Made by a program: the position numbers and the translations under genes. From the NCBI RefSeq assembly GCF_905147045.1, contig NC_065891.1, positions 8,441,001 to 8,505,000 of the forward strand: a stretch of 64,000 nt of DNA, in the 5' to 3' direction. The notes below the pieces were generated by a model. It made no database searches, was not told where the DNA came from, and was given only the letters and a program-made list of their open reading frames with translations. Numbering within the stretch: the first letter of the stretch is position 1; every line of letters begins with the position of its first letter. Source of the DNA: Nymphalis io (lineage: Eukaryota > Arthropoda > Insecta > Lepidoptera > Nymphalidae). Shown piece after piece: positions 33,786 through 46,542 of this stretch.

Positions 33786-36643
33786 TAACCGTTTTTTTTC
33801 TTTGAGAATGGTCGTTATGCTATTTATATATACCTATATATATTACAATATATATACACATTACGTAATATTGTAACAATTAAATGTTAGTCTTCGAGAT
33901 AGAAATTTTATAATTAAAACACAACATTTCAATAGTTCGCACAAAGCATAATCCTTAGAAAATAAAACTATAGCGTGCGTCACACTCGTCTCAAATTCAT
34001 AAATCAACCGAGATGTTTCTGACATTTGCGTACCTATATAAATACGAATCACTCTCACACTGATATTTTTGCATCACATATAATTAGCACATGTTGAGTT
34101 TGTACGGAACGAAGATTTAACATTTCCGCTTATTCACTTAAATATTTGATTTGAAAAAATTACAGCTTTCTTAGAATCTTGTTTATGTTCAGTATTCTTC
34201 AGGTATTGATTTACTAATCACTCGTAATCGTTCGATTATTCGACTCAAACTTCATTGATTTAGCCGAATATCATTAAAAAGATCATCAATCCATGTAAAG
34301 TATCAAATATATCAACTTTGCTAGTATGATGCCTTCTGGCCACTACCGCCACTCAAAATTATTGCTTCACAAACCACAAACTTCACATTAGTTTTATTTC
34401 GAGTGTCACAAGAAAATATCTGAATGCTCGACCTCTTTCCTCTTCTCATTGTTTATCTAAAGCACGTGTCATTATCAAACAATAATTAAAAGTAAAAACC
34501 AAAAGAAGTAACTACCTACTTAATATTGACACCACAATTGTTTTATGTAAAATTAATTAAAATATAATTAATAATAAGTATAGAATACCTTTGAATATTT
34601 TAATGAATAAAATAAAACATATTTAAACTACCTAAATATATTTTAGTGTTTTCGAAAATATTTATTTAACTAAAAACTCTGCCAAATAATTTGGTGTTAC
34701 TGGTTTGTAGCTAATTAACTTAGTGGACATTGCTCCATATGGCATTTTCGTTCACCATCGAGCATAAAATAAATTACGAACACAATTAAAGTACATGAAA
34801 ACTTTTATTGATGCCCGGATTTTAACTGATTAGAAAGAAATCCGATTAATATCCTAATTAAAACCACTGGATCATGAATTAATAATAATTAATTAACAAA
34901 AAAAGTGACAATGAATTTTTGAAAATATTTATTATATATAAATATACTTATTTATATAATGAATATCCTCTGAATAATCGTCTATAAAAGCTTATGTCAG
35001 ATAAATATCCCCTTACAGCAATATAAATTAGTTTTTAATAGTTGCATCATCAAATTGATCATCGAAGGAGAGCAATTGTTTGGCGCGTGGGTATTGCAAC
35101 ATAGGTATGTTATACGCCTAGGGCGGGCGGGCGCCAACTCATTTGTAGGACACGGATCACAACGTTTTAATTAACTAAATAACAGTATACTAATAACTGT
35201 CCTCAGAAAAACAGTCAACAATTCAAAACGAATAGTAGCTTTTAATGACATAATTAATCAAAGATAAACGTAGAAAAGTTGATAGTTTTATTAATAAAAG
35301 ATATAAAATAATGCTATGCAACGCTGTAAATAATGAAGAATTGACGTTTTGAGAACACCTCTATGAGTAAAAGCCACGTTTCGATAAATACGTTTAAGAA
35401 TTTAAGAAAACTTTAAACAGCGTGACAGCAGGTGTACCTCTTGACATGTCTTTGATATCATTTTTACGGACATGCTATAGTTTTCATGCTTATTTGTCCA
35501 TACATAGTATAACCTAAAAAAACATAGCGTGTTGAAATAATTTTAATATTTTCCCCTCGATTGCGCAATTTTTCTTGCTTATAGTGTCATCCAATTAGTA
35601 TTATTTAATTAATTTCACCTTGTTGAAAGCGATTACTTAAAGCACCTAGGATTATTAGATTACATAAAGTACTTAAAGTTAAACGCCAATGTAAGAAACC
35701 GTTGAAATTAAACATAGTTGTAAAGAAAACACCGAAAATATTTAATATAATCAGTAATTTATTTTACCTTATTTAGTGAAATAATTTATCGCCAATACAA
35801 ACCCTAACAAAAATATAATCTAGTACACATTTTAAATAAAACTAAAATCGATTATGCAAACCGAATTGAGTACAAAATCAATATGAACCTACAACTACGA
35901 TGCCTTATACTTAATATGACAAATAAATATGAACATGCTACATTCATTTTATTAGAACGCACTTCCTTGCGATATTTACCTAAATACATATCTAGATACT
36001 TTGCCTTAAAACGCATCTAGTAATATTCTATCTTATCTGCCAGTAATATCGCAATAAACTATACGAAATATTTTTTACGATAGTAACCATTAAACCACAG
36101 CGGGTTTATTACAACGACCGTGAGGATAGCAATTGGCATCTAATCCAATTTTACAGACAGCTGTCTGTTATCTGAGAAGATTTTATAGACTCACAGTATG
36201 TGTAAGACATTTAAGATACTTCTTAGCCGAATAATTAAAACATAAATGTATAACGGACATTATGTTTCAACATTTTATTTTACAATTAGAAAATTAAACA
36301 CTACAACAGCAAACTGTTTACCATTAGCTTACCTATGATTTGATGCTTACAATGATATCTTATTGACCCAAACTATTTTATACTTAACAAGATTAATATT
36401 TTAATAATTTTATGTTATAATTAAATTGTTATTTTACTAAAAAAAGTTGGAATTATTAATAAGATTGTTTTATAAATATAATTAACTATAAAAATATATT
36501 GTAATATTGCGAAATACAAAAAGCCTACAAATGAAACCAGGATAATCCTGTTCATTTTCATTTAATAACAAAGAAAAATGATTTTATTTCATCTACAATT
36601 TATAGTTATATATTTATATTTATAGTAAAGGTAAAATACTTAC
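33786..36643. other. gene-free stretch
   Basis: About 2.9 kb, AT-rich. 35085-35160 is an isolated GC-rich patch (CCTAGGGCGGGCGGGCGCCA) of unknown origin. No coding feature supported. The minus frame at 33861-34058 has no domain. Confidence 0.45.
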
Positions 36644-36880
36644 AGGGTCCGTGTAAATGCAATTGGTATATATTTAAGGAAAGTCTCAAAGTAAATTAAG
36701 AACCACAAATTACACAATATTAACACAATTAAATTAGTTACGTATAAGAATTACGTGAAAATCAGCGGTTGCAAAGTTAATCATCGAAAATCGCAACGAA
36801 TTTTTAAAAGAACCCCTTAACCGAACTCCAAGACAGCCCGCGGACGACTAACGGAACGACGGCTGGCGCCTTCCCGCGCC
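36644..36880 (-). promoter_or_regulatory. candidate noncoding first exon / promoter region on the minus strand
   Basis: On the minus strand a GC-rich block (about 36900-36820, with CGCGGGAAGGCGCCAGCCGT and CGTCCGCGGGCTGTC) grades into sequence ending at a strong donor, CCCT|GTAAGTATTT, at 36644/36643. GC-rich start plus consensus donor is the usual look of an insect 5' UTR exon in AT-rich DNA. The nearest downstream minus-strand exon with an orphan acceptor is the rdgC exon at 17785, so this could be its leader exon across an 18.9-kb intron. This is inference. The start coordinate on the right is approximate. Confidence 0.35.
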
Positions 36881-36899
36881 CACCTACGCAAAAGCTTCC

Positions 36900-38004
36900 G
36901 CAATTCTTACAACTGCACTAAAGCTCATATGACAGCCAGTTTTCGTTGGAATAACAGCAATTTGCGTTCTTTTTTATTAGGTAGTAGTATTTTTCTATTA
37001 GAGTAGTATTTATTATTAAATTTCTATTTATTATTTTATATTGGATTATAAATAAATCTGTTTTAGTATTTCAGCAAAATATGTATTATTATTCAACAAA
37101 AATAAGATTATTAAATACCTTAGAAGATACCTTAACTTATATGTGCTGTTACCACATATAAGTTAAGTAGAACAGTTACTATAACAAGTTATATAACGCT
37201 ACTGTGAGTCCAAAAGGTCAAACATACATTAAAGTAATATAATATTAGGTTAAAGTTCTTACCTTAAGAGTTAAATTAAGAATTCGTTATATTTAAGAAA
37301 TCGGCAAAAGGAAAGAAAAGTTCATCAAACTTATAAAATATTACGAAGTCATTCGTATTCAGGCTCTGTTGTGGAGTACATAATTTTAAAATATAACCTC
37401 TTTTGCGCTAATAGTCTCGTTAATATTTTAGGTACTACTTACATACTATTTTACCTACTTTAAAAGCATGTCATATATAATGCAATCAAAATTAATGGCT
37501 TTTTTTATTATTATTATGAACTTCTCAAATAAATTGTTACTTCGAAAGCACCTTATACTTATTACATTTCTAATAGAAATAAATAAATTAAAATATAACT
37601 ACCATTAATTATAGCTTAAAGACAAATTAATAATTATGAGTTGTTAGTTGTAGTTTGTTTGAATTCAAATAATTCATTTAAAATAATTAATTATTACATA
37701 TTTAAATGATTACCTAAGCCATAAAATATAATTCTTAATTTTATTAATGGCTTACCTATAATACAAATGATACTCACTGTTAACAATTTACGTTGGGCTC
37801 GATTAAACGACATTATAATATATTATGATAGCTTTTCAATAAATAACATAATGTTTGCGTTATATCAAATTTAAAATTGAGTGTGGTAAGGTATCTAGTG
37901 TGTCTAATGAAATAAATGAAAAACATAGTACATTTTTTGAAAAATATTTATTTGATTTTTTGTTTCCTAGTATTTGAATAACGAACCAGGCTAATAATAT
38001 AAGT
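36900..38004. other. gene-free stretch with a hairpin
   Basis: AT-rich with only the hairpin at 37131-37167 notable. Confidence 0.45.
37131..37167. repeat. perfect 15-bp-stem hairpin
   Basis: CTTAACTTATATGTG, 7-base loop CTGTTAC, then the exact reverse complement CACATATAAGTTAAG. Function unknown. Confidence 0.75.
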
Positions 38005-38125
38005 ATTTCTAATAAGAAATTCTCGGTAGCAATCTGGCATTATGAAATTAGGATTGTTACACTCTCATGCTCTTGATGCCGTTGTTCTGCTTTTGGTCAC
38101 TCTCCAGTCGCATTATTAACCTTTT
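38005..38125 (+). mobile_element. SINE-2 fragment, degraded
   Basis: AATAAGAAATTCTCGGTAGC, then CTGGCATTATGAAATTAGGA and TTGTTACACTCTCATGC parallel the mid-section of the 31249 copy (AAAATTCTCAGTAGC, TGTGTACACTCCCGTGCC). Confidence 0.5.
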
Positions 38126-38668
38126 TGACTTTAAGAATGATGAAACAAAGATTTTTTATATTACTCTCGTAGCATCCTTAAAATGAACCTTTTGAACTTT
38201 AATGTATATTTCAAATGAATTAAACTTATAAAAACTTATAAGATTACGAATAGTTATTTTATTGATAATATGTAATGCAGCAAAGATAATATTAAAAAAG
38301 AGATCAAAACAATTAATGACTACTGAATCAAGCATATTCACTAAAAACATTAGCAATAATTTAAAAAGTTATGGATTCTTCGTTTGGGTTATTCTGTTGT
38401 TGTAAACCGTACTTGGCCGTATTTCAAAATGAATTGCTTTCAGTCTCAAACTCGTTATCCGTTCCCGAGCTACGCTTTGACATATTGAACTAATAAAACA
38501 ATATAAAACATAACTTAAAAATACATATATAATAACAAAAATAACTGAAAATAAAATATTATGTAACTATACACCAAAAACAATAACAACTTTCGTTACC
38601 GAATTTATTGGGACGGATAGTGACGTTAACGATACAATCGACAGTATTCAATTATCAAAACGTCGCTG

Positions 38669-38963
38669 TTTTTTTTTTTTATAGAATAGGAAGGTGGACG
38701 AGCATATGGGCCACCTGATGGTAGGTGGTAACCAAACGCCCTTAGACATTGGCATTGTAAGAAATGTCAACCATCGCTTATAGCCAATGCGCCACCAACC
38801 TTGGGAATTAAGATTTTATGTCCCTTGTGCCTGTAATTACACTGGCTCACTCACCCTTCAAACCGGAACACAACAATATCAAGTATTGCTGTTTTACGGT
38901 AGAATATCTGATGAGTGGGTGGTACCTACCCAGACGAGCTTGTATAAAGCCCTACCACCAGTA
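38669..38963 (-). mobile_element. SINE-3 copy, near full length
   Basis: Minus-strand copy; its A-tail appears as the T-run at 38669-38680, followed by the reversed tail (ATAGAATAGGAAGGTGGACG) and, at the right end, the head complement ACCACCAGT. Very close to the copies at 5968 and 28229. Confidence 0.9.
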
Positions 38964-39656
38964 AAAAAGTGTTTTGTCAATATCGTAGTAGTTATTAGCT
39001 ATTAACCGTATAATTCCCAACTCTAGCCTAAGTTACCACACGCAATATAATTTAAATTTAGTTTTTATAATTAAGAATCTACTGATTTCCTTTATTTTTA
39101 AAATTGTAATGCGCAATAAAATATATGGTGCTAATTTTATAGTATTAGTATTTTATTAATGTAAGCAAGCTTTATGCAAACGCACAGACTACTGTAAAAA
39201 AGTGCGAAGCATGTACCATCATTATTGTCTATGCTTCTGTCATTTCATTTGTCATCATGGCATGCCTATCATTGAGTTGAATGTACATCGTTGCAATGAT
39301 TTTTTTAATTTTTGGCTTACGTATTTTAAATTTGCCATAACGCACTTCTTTTAAGCAATCTAAACATCACCGTCTTCCTATCTTTAAGCACTAAACCAGT
39401 TAAGAAAACGGAGTGTGTTGTTTACAAGCCTTATTTATTTACAAGCGTTGACTATCATTGAAGCGTTCTTGTTGAAGTGGTGTATATTTATGTTATTATA
39501 AAAACCGAAAAGAGGCTTTTTATATTGCGAAATAAAATCATATTTTGTATCTTTGAAGGACGAAATCAATAAAAGGTCAGATATCTATTACTTCATTCAA
39601 TTTACAAAATTTCATTAGTATTGTTTGTAATTTATAACTAATCATAAAAATTTTAG
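38964..39656. other. upstream region of the first CNOT7 gene
   Basis: Contains the acceptor (ATTTTAG at 39650-39656) that abuts the CNOT7 start codon, so a noncoding leader exon should lie here or farther left. I could not place it. 39180-39300 is a little GC-richer. Confidence 0.4.
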
Positions 39657-42242
39657 ATGCCCGCAGCGAGTTTTGGTTCTCTTTCTTCACTTCCAGGGAA
39701 TAGTGATTGTGGCATCAAAGATGTTTGGAATCATAATCTGCATGAAGAATTCCAAATAATCAGACAGGTATTTCATGAATAACATTTGTTTAAAATGTAA
39801 TTTATAATACAAGGGCTGAGTTACTAATGTATTTAACATTAACGGTAAAGTAATTTATTGTTTAATTGTAATGTTAATGAGCTGAGTATAAATTGTTCAA
39901 TTCAATATTATTAACATAATACAAATAATTTGCTTATAATTTAAACAGGTTGTTCAAAAGTACCACTGGGTTGCAATGGATACTGAGTTTCCTGGTGTAG
40001 TTGCTAGACCTATTGGAGAGTTCAGATCAACAGCTGACTACCAGTACCAACTGCTCAGGTTCAACATATTAATTGTTATCTTTAGTTATTATAAATTTGT
40101 TTATATTAATATCATTTTAATAAAGAACCCCCTTACAATATATCTTACTATATCTGAACATATTGACCTAACACTGAATAAGGATGGCAACTAAGATATC
40201 TGCTAAAGTGATGTATGTTGAAACAGTATCAAAATACAAGCTTATTATTAAAATAGTTCTAAAGATTTATTCTCTTATAAATAAACAACCTTGACATACT
40301 TTTCAATTACATTAGTTTTTACAACTGTTTTTTCATTAATAATTATTATACTGATTAAATAAAAGTGTTCTATTTCTTGTTTACAGATGCAATGTAGATT
40401 TGTTAAGGATAATACAGCTTGGTCTCACATTCATGGATGAAAATGGGAAAACTCCACCGGGATACACCACATGGCAGTTTAATTTCAAATTCAATTTACA
40501 GTAAATAAAGTTATAAATTTACTAATGTAACACCTTACTATATTAATACATATAATAATCTTTTTACACTGGTTTGTTTTATAAACTAAAATAAAATAAA
40601 AATAAAAAACTATAAAATTGTGCAATTTAATATACAGCTAATAATTTTATGTTACACAAAATATTTTTTTTTATTTTCAGAGAAGACATGTATGCACAAG
40701 ATTCAATAGATTTGCTTCAAAATTCTGGTTTACAATTTCGCAAACATGAAGAGGATGGCATTGAACCTTTGGAATTTGCTGAACTTCTAATGTCATCAGG
40801 TATCAATCTACAACCAACAAACCTATATAAAATTTTCTAACTATAGAGCATATTCAAGAATTTCTTCTCATACTTTTAGGGCTAGTTCTTATGGACAACA
40901 TTAAATGGCTAAGTTTCCACTCAGGTTATGACTTTGGATATCTCCTTAAGTTATTGACGGATCAAAATTTGCCACAGGATGAAAATGACTTTTTTGAAAG
41001 CCTAAGGCTATATTTTCCAACAGTTTATGATGTAAAAGTAAGTTTTTCATTTCTCATACCTAATTTACTAACCAATTATTTTCTTTATAAAGAAAATATT
41101 CTGCTTACCCTCAATATGTCCTCCTTTGATAATGAATGACTGATGTTTATATCAGAGATAGAATCAACATATTGTGTAGGGAGAACTGCTCCCCAGCTGT
41201 TGTTGTTAATGTATGAATTAATATAAAACAATAATATTCCTCATATTAAATATATCATGTAAATAGGTTCTATAATGTGACTTCCAATAAAGCAGAGATT
41301 CTAAAAACCTTTAAGCAAGTTTCTAGTTTTCAAACAATAAATACACATGCACAAATAGCACATACACATACGCAGTACATAAGGCCATAGGTTACTTACA
41401 AGTAATTTTTTTCAAAAAGGTACTAAAACTATTTAAATGCCTTGTTAATTTTTATATGTATTTTACTTTGGTTCTCTCTTTACCCCATTTGCCAATCCTG
41501 TAGGAAATCATCTGTAAATCTTTATTTATATTTTATAACTACGAAAACACTAACAATGTGTTACTTAAATATTGCTAAGTTATTACCTAAGAATGATATA
41601 ATTGGAATTGTATTCAATAGTTTTTAAATTGCTTACTAATTTAAAATACTAGTACATAAAGGTCTTATGTTTATCAAATAATTAAACTTAATAAAAATCT
41701 TAAATAAAAATCTCTAGTATATTTTTAGGCTTTAAAATAAACTATGTGGTCTTTACACCTATTCCTTTCAATCAAGGTAGCTACCAAACAAATGGTTTGC
41801 ATTTCTGAATTCTAATTTATAAATAGCATCATAGAGAATGAAAGTAAATGTTATAAACTGCTTGCTTCATAAAATATATTTTAATTTGTTTCAGTATTTA
41901 ATGAAGCTTTGTAAGAATTTAAAAGGTGGTCTTCAAGAGGTAGCTGACCAACTGGAACTACGAAGAGTGGGACCGCAACATCAAGCAGGATCTGATTCAC
42001 ATCTCACTGGGATGGCTTTCTTCAAAATAAAAGAGGTGAAGTATATTATGTAACATTTTTTTTAAATGTAACTGTAAACTTTATCAACTTTTAATTAATA
42101 TGAGTAATTTTTCAATTATTTTCAGATATTTTTTGACGACAATATTGAGAGTTCAAGTGGACATCTATATGGCTTGGGGGCACCATTTTCTGTGAATGCA
42201 AATAACTTTCAAGACAATGGAGAAAACGGAAACTCTTCCTGA
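39657..42242 (+). CDS. Pop2: CCR4-NOT deadenylase catalytic subunit CNOT7/Pop2, copy 1
   Basis: Seven coding exons: 39657-39767, 39949-40058, 40387-40500, 40681-40799, 40880-41037, 41895-42035 and 42126-42242. All introns are GT-AG and phases agree. They give 289 aa, against about 285 for human CNOT7. It is a DEDD-type 3'-5' exonuclease that shortens mRNA poly(A) tails inside the cytoplasmic CCR4-NOT complex. Catalytic residues are visible: D48 and E50 in MDTEFPG, D169 in [10 protein letters not shown]238 in [10 protein letters not shown], with H233 before it. The fold runs from about residue 25 to 265. The ATG follows the acceptor AG directly, implying a 5' UTR intron ending at the start codon. 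The C-terminal 38 residues are less conserved. A second complete copy lies 4.3 kb downstream in the same orientation. Confidence 0.97.
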
Positions 42243-43029
42243 TCAGGGGAATCTGTGCGTGTGACTAATCTCACACCACAACCACGAATATTCCATCTCA
42301 CTGAGTAAAGACAGTGTCGAAAATTAGAAAATGAAAAATTTTAATGAGTTTCAAATAATCATTACGCTCCATACAAGACATCCGCACACTACAGTTAAAT
42401 CTTATTATTTTATCCTTACTATTAATTATACATTTTTTAATGACATTTATCCAGATTATTTTTAAATTAAGATAGATAATTAATTTTAAATTAAAATAGA
42501 TCTTTTCACACACTGATGCACAACTGATTTTAATTGCATGAAAAATACTATAACACACACATTTAGCTTGAAAATGATAATGACGATGCAACATTGTGTA
42601 AATTATATTAAGATAATCAATTTATTTTACATTTTATTTGTGATAAAACAGTTTGATGTTTATTGTTTTGTACCATTGGACAAAAATGTAATTACTATAT
42701 TTAATTAAGTTATACATATTATACTCTCTTAATAAATACTTTTAAATAAACAAAAAATTTTACTCATTCCTTTTGAATATGCCACCTGTAGGTAAAAAAT
42801 TAAAACAGCTCTCTTATAAGTTTTAAAATATAAAACTGTAAGACAGCCAGGTCTGTAATTAATGAAGTAAGAGTTTTAAAAATATATTTTTATAAATAAA
42901 AGATTATTGTAACCTTTGCAATACACAAACTGAAACCTGGATATATAATTTTCTTTCGTCTATACTATACCGATTATAATAGATTTCATTCTCATAAAAA
43001 CATTTATGAAAATTTAATATATTATATAC
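42243..43029 (+). promoter_or_regulatory. 3' UTR and poly(A) signals of CNOT7 copy 1
   Basis: AATAAA occurs at 42731-42736 and 42745-42750, about 0.5 kb after the stop, so the transcript probably ends shortly after 42760. The rest to 43029 is unassigned AT-rich DNA. The minus-strand open frame at 42298-42594 is antisense to this UTR and not supported as a gene. Confidence 0.5.
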
Positions 43030-43071
43030 AAAGACCGATGGCCAATTTGAGCAGACGAGTCCTTGTTGTTG

Positions 43072-43346
43072 TCCACCGATGATCGTGGGTTCAAACCCGG
43101 GCAAGCACAACTGAATTTTCATGTGCTTAATTTGTGTTTATAATTCATCTCGTGCTTAACGGTGAAGGAAAACATCGTGAGGAAACCTGCATGTGTCTAA
43201 TTTCATTGAAATTCTGCCACATGTGTATTCTACCAACCCGCATTGGAGCAGCGTGGTGGAATAAGCTCCAAACCTTCTCCTCTAAAGGGAGAGGAGGCCT
43301 TAGCCCAGCAGTGGGACATTAACAGGCTGTTACTGTTACTGTTTTA
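43072..43346 (+). mobile_element. SINE-1 copy, box A region lost
   Basis: Box B (GTGGGTTCAAACCCGGGCAA) and the full body are well preserved and nearly identical to the 9349 copy. Upstream of about 43072 the tRNA-like box A half is missing or scrambled. The tail ends AACAGGCTGTTACTGTTACT. The overlapping plus frame matches the one in the 9349 copy because both are SINEs. Confidence 0.88.
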
Positions 43347-44334
43347 CTGAGTCCTTGTGTTGAGACCGCAGGCAAACCGTGTACGAACAGCCAGGTGAGC
43401 CAATGACCCGAAAAACATGACGGCACCCAATGGGATGCGGAAGGATACACCGTGGTAGTAATTTACGTCCGGCAGTGGTCTGCCGTTGAATAAATAACCT
43501 ACCTATAAAATATTTTTGATACTACAGTAGAGGTATTATTTCACGATATTTTCTTATCAAATGAGATATAAACAAATATTATATGACAATCATTACCAAT
43601 ATAACTATCGTTCTAGTACATCTCAACGCACTCCCTGACTATTTTTATTTAACTCAGTATGTTTATACAACTCTTGAAATCCAATTCACACACCACATCA
43701 CCCCCACACCGACTGAGCTGAAATTTCGTGCATACTTTTTGCTAGTCACCAAAAACTAGTATAGAATACTAAATTTTAGTACACATTTTGGTACAATAAA
43801 AAAATTAAATATATATTAAGTACTTAATTTCGAATATCTCTAACTACTGTCCAAATTGCAGGGTATTGTATTTCATTTGCACTTTTTAATTTACATAAAA
43901 CGTTTATAATGTAATGTCGTAGACTTTTTTATGGATATTTTTGTAAGCAAAATACTACAACACTTACATACTCACTTTCTACAAATTTCAAAACAGTTCT
44001 CGTGCAGATATCTTAATTACACGGCAGCAACCAGCATTCATTTGGCGAATGTTAAGATCTTCGATCAACAATAATATCAAAACCGACCCAATTTCGTCTG
44101 TTATGTCGACATATTAGGCTTTATTTAAAAAATATGCAACATTTGCTAAAAAATATCCCTATAGCGATCCTGAAATTATAAACATTCATGCTATAACAGT
44201 TCCATATTTATTACTGATATTAATGACTACATTTATAATATTATCCTTTACACATAACTGGAGAAGAAAAAAGAATTATTATATTAATAATAATCTTATA
44301 TATATTTTTTTTAATTTTATTCTTTAATAACAGA
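43347..44334. other. gene-free spacer
   Basis: 43360-43490 is a GC-richer fragment (GGCAAACCGTGTACGAACAG, CCGGCAGTGGTCTGCCGTTG) probably from a mobile element, with no recognisable protein. The remainder is AT-rich. Confidence 0.4.
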
Positions 44335-44505
44335 CACAAGGCACACATCATTACCAGTATTAACAGTTACCATATTTAGTTGCACATTAGTGGTATATGA
44401 AATGATTTGGTAATGTTTCATACACTGCCAATGCTTATACGGTGGTACCCACTACTATCTTATGACTCAATTGCCCGTCTGCCTTCTATTTCTAAAAATA
44501 TAAAT
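44335..44505 (+). mobile_element. SINE-3 fragment, degraded
   Basis: Carries a decayed CACTGCCAATGCTTATACGG, GACTCAATTGCCCGTCTGCC and TTCTATTTCTAAAAATA, matching the last third of SINE-3. Confidence 0.5.
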
Positions 44506-44732
44506 ATAAGGTGAGTTACGACAAAGTCGCACTGTTTGCTTATTGGTATTACTTATGTAATATGTAAACAGTAGTAAATTCAGTTACCAGCGATCTACAC
44601 TGGCTGGGCGAATTCAGGTTTTACTTGCGTTCAGGGTCCATATTTTTTTATAACGTAATAAACAGTAATCATCATAAAAAATAGAAAAAAACTAATTCAA
44701 CATTAATTTAATTTTCCGAAGATTAAAAACAA

Positions 44733-44767
44733 GATATATTTAAATATTGCTAATATTTAAATATATC
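44733..44767. repeat. perfect 16-bp-stem hairpin
   Basis: GATATATTTAAATATT, 3-base GCT loop, then the exact reverse complement. Nearly pure AT, so it could arise by chance more easily than the other hairpins. Confidence 0.6.
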
Positions 44768-44859
44768 ATGTTTTTTTATGTCGAGTGTGTATCAAAATAC
44801 ATAAAGAAAAAAGAAAAAGCTGTATCGTAAATATGGAATGTAGAGGTAAAAAGTAAAGT

Positions 44860-45850
44860 ACAGGGGGCCGAGAAGAGTGCCTAACCAGCTCGCGTGGCTG
44901 CCCCACCATGCCACGCTTAATCTAAGTGTGGACCGTCGCGCTGATTAGTGACCGGAAGGTGAGGTCCCGGCGGCCATTTCTGGGTAGATCGGAAGCCCTT
45001 CCATCTGTCAGATCAATGTATTTTCCCTTTTGGAAGCTTCTTGGAGCAACACGCCCCCACGCTTCTACCATGTACCTGTCGTGACAAAACGTCACTCGCT
45101 TCACGTCTCCCTTCTATAATAATTGTGGTAGCGCATCTTGTAAAAAAAAGGGTCGTTTGGCGGTGCACACCCTCACTATAAATACTTTTTTTTTTTTTAA
45201 TAAAAAAAAAACTATAAATACGCTGTTCACTCACGAATGTGCGGATGCTATGTCATCTGAGCAGGCGGCATATCGCGCGTGGATCAATGGCTGTGTAGTA
45301 GGGCTTCTAACATTTACTCACTAAAAGCTACCTAAAACAAAGACTCAAACTCCTGTAAAAAGGCATACATAAAAGCGGATGCCAGCCGCATTGTGCAGAT
45401 TGGCCTTGTTTCGCATCCTACGGACTCCCGTAGCTTCTAACGTCTGACCAAGTCTATGCAAAACAATTTCTGCCAACCTTCGCTGCCATCGCTCAGGAAT
45501 CCGGACGGACGATCCGATCCTCCTTTACTACTAATATTCCAAGTACAGTAATCGAGTTACTTATCCGCGCTTCGCCATCGTGTGAATCGCCGTTCGGATA
45601 CAGTAGCGTTTCTAAAATTGCACTTTTTTGTAGCCAAGGTAAATAATTTGTTCTTATACTCAGGAATAATAAAAAGAAAGAACTTTTGTGATTAAGACAT
45701 CATTTTGCAAAAATATACCTAATAATGTGTAGTACCTTCAAGTCAAGAATGAATAGGCATTTTCTAGGCAAGCGCGCTCTACCTTAGACTGTATTATCAT
45801 TTTCCATCAGGTGTGATAACAATCAAGCGCAAACTTATATATTTATATAT
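44860..45850. mobile_element. retroelement debris, including a LINE 3' end
   Basis: Unusually GC-rich for the window. 45725-45850 reads like a LINE terminus (TTCAAGTCAAGAATGAATAG, GGCAAGCGCGCTCTACC, TTTTCCATCAGGTGTGATAA, CAATCAAGCGCAAACTTATA). 45360-45640 can be read for about 50 codons in one plus frame without strong family identity. 44870-45240 has two minus-strand open frames with no recognisable domain. I infer one or more decayed non-LTR elements. Confidence 0.45.
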
Positions 45851-46542
45851 AAGTTAGCGCTGGATAGTAAAAGATCGTAATATATTTTGATAAAAGTTCT
45901 CATTATATATAAGTTCATTGTAATCGTGTAGAAAGATAACATAATTATGTAGTTTTTTTTACTCATTCTTTTTTTCAATCGATTATATTTTTGGGAATTC
46001 CTTTCGGGATAATTACTAAAATGCTAGTAAAGGTCGTCAAACATGATAATAGAATAAAACTTCCAAAAATAACTTTCTTCGGTTGGTGTCCTAAATTTTT
46101 AAAGGTCAATAACAGTTGATATCGCTAATATGGTAGCAAATATATTGAAGAGCTATAAAACGAACCAAAAGATTTGAATTTTCTGTTTTAATAAATATAT
46201 TTTTTAATAAAACAAACCTTAAATTAAATATTAAACGTACCATTTAAAAATAAGCAAAACGAATAGGTAATAAAATATGTTTGGGTATCCTGTAATGTGA
46301 CATTTTTCATTTTAATCTGTTAAGGTTCAAGGCTACAACATTAAAAATTATGACAAGAATAAGGCAGGTAGGTAAATTAAGTCTATTCCTAAAAAATATA
46401 ACTTATTTATAAGCTTACCGGTGTTTAAGTTAATATTATTAAAGGGCGCAAGTAGTAAAAATATAAGGCTAAAGCATAAAAAACAATAAGTTGAAAATAG
46501 TCTATATTTCATCATAATAAAAATTGCGATATGACTTTACAG
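45851..46542. other. upstream region of the second CNOT7 gene
   Basis: AT-rich. The acceptor CTTTACAG ends directly before the ATG at 46543, so a leader exon should lie upstream. AAGGCAG|GTAGGT near 46362-46374 is one possible donor, unproven. Confidence 0.35.

Noticed and set aside
42298..42594. 98-codon minus-strand frame
   Set aside because: Lies antisense in the 3' UTR of CNOT7 copy 1, AT-rich, no domain, no splice context.
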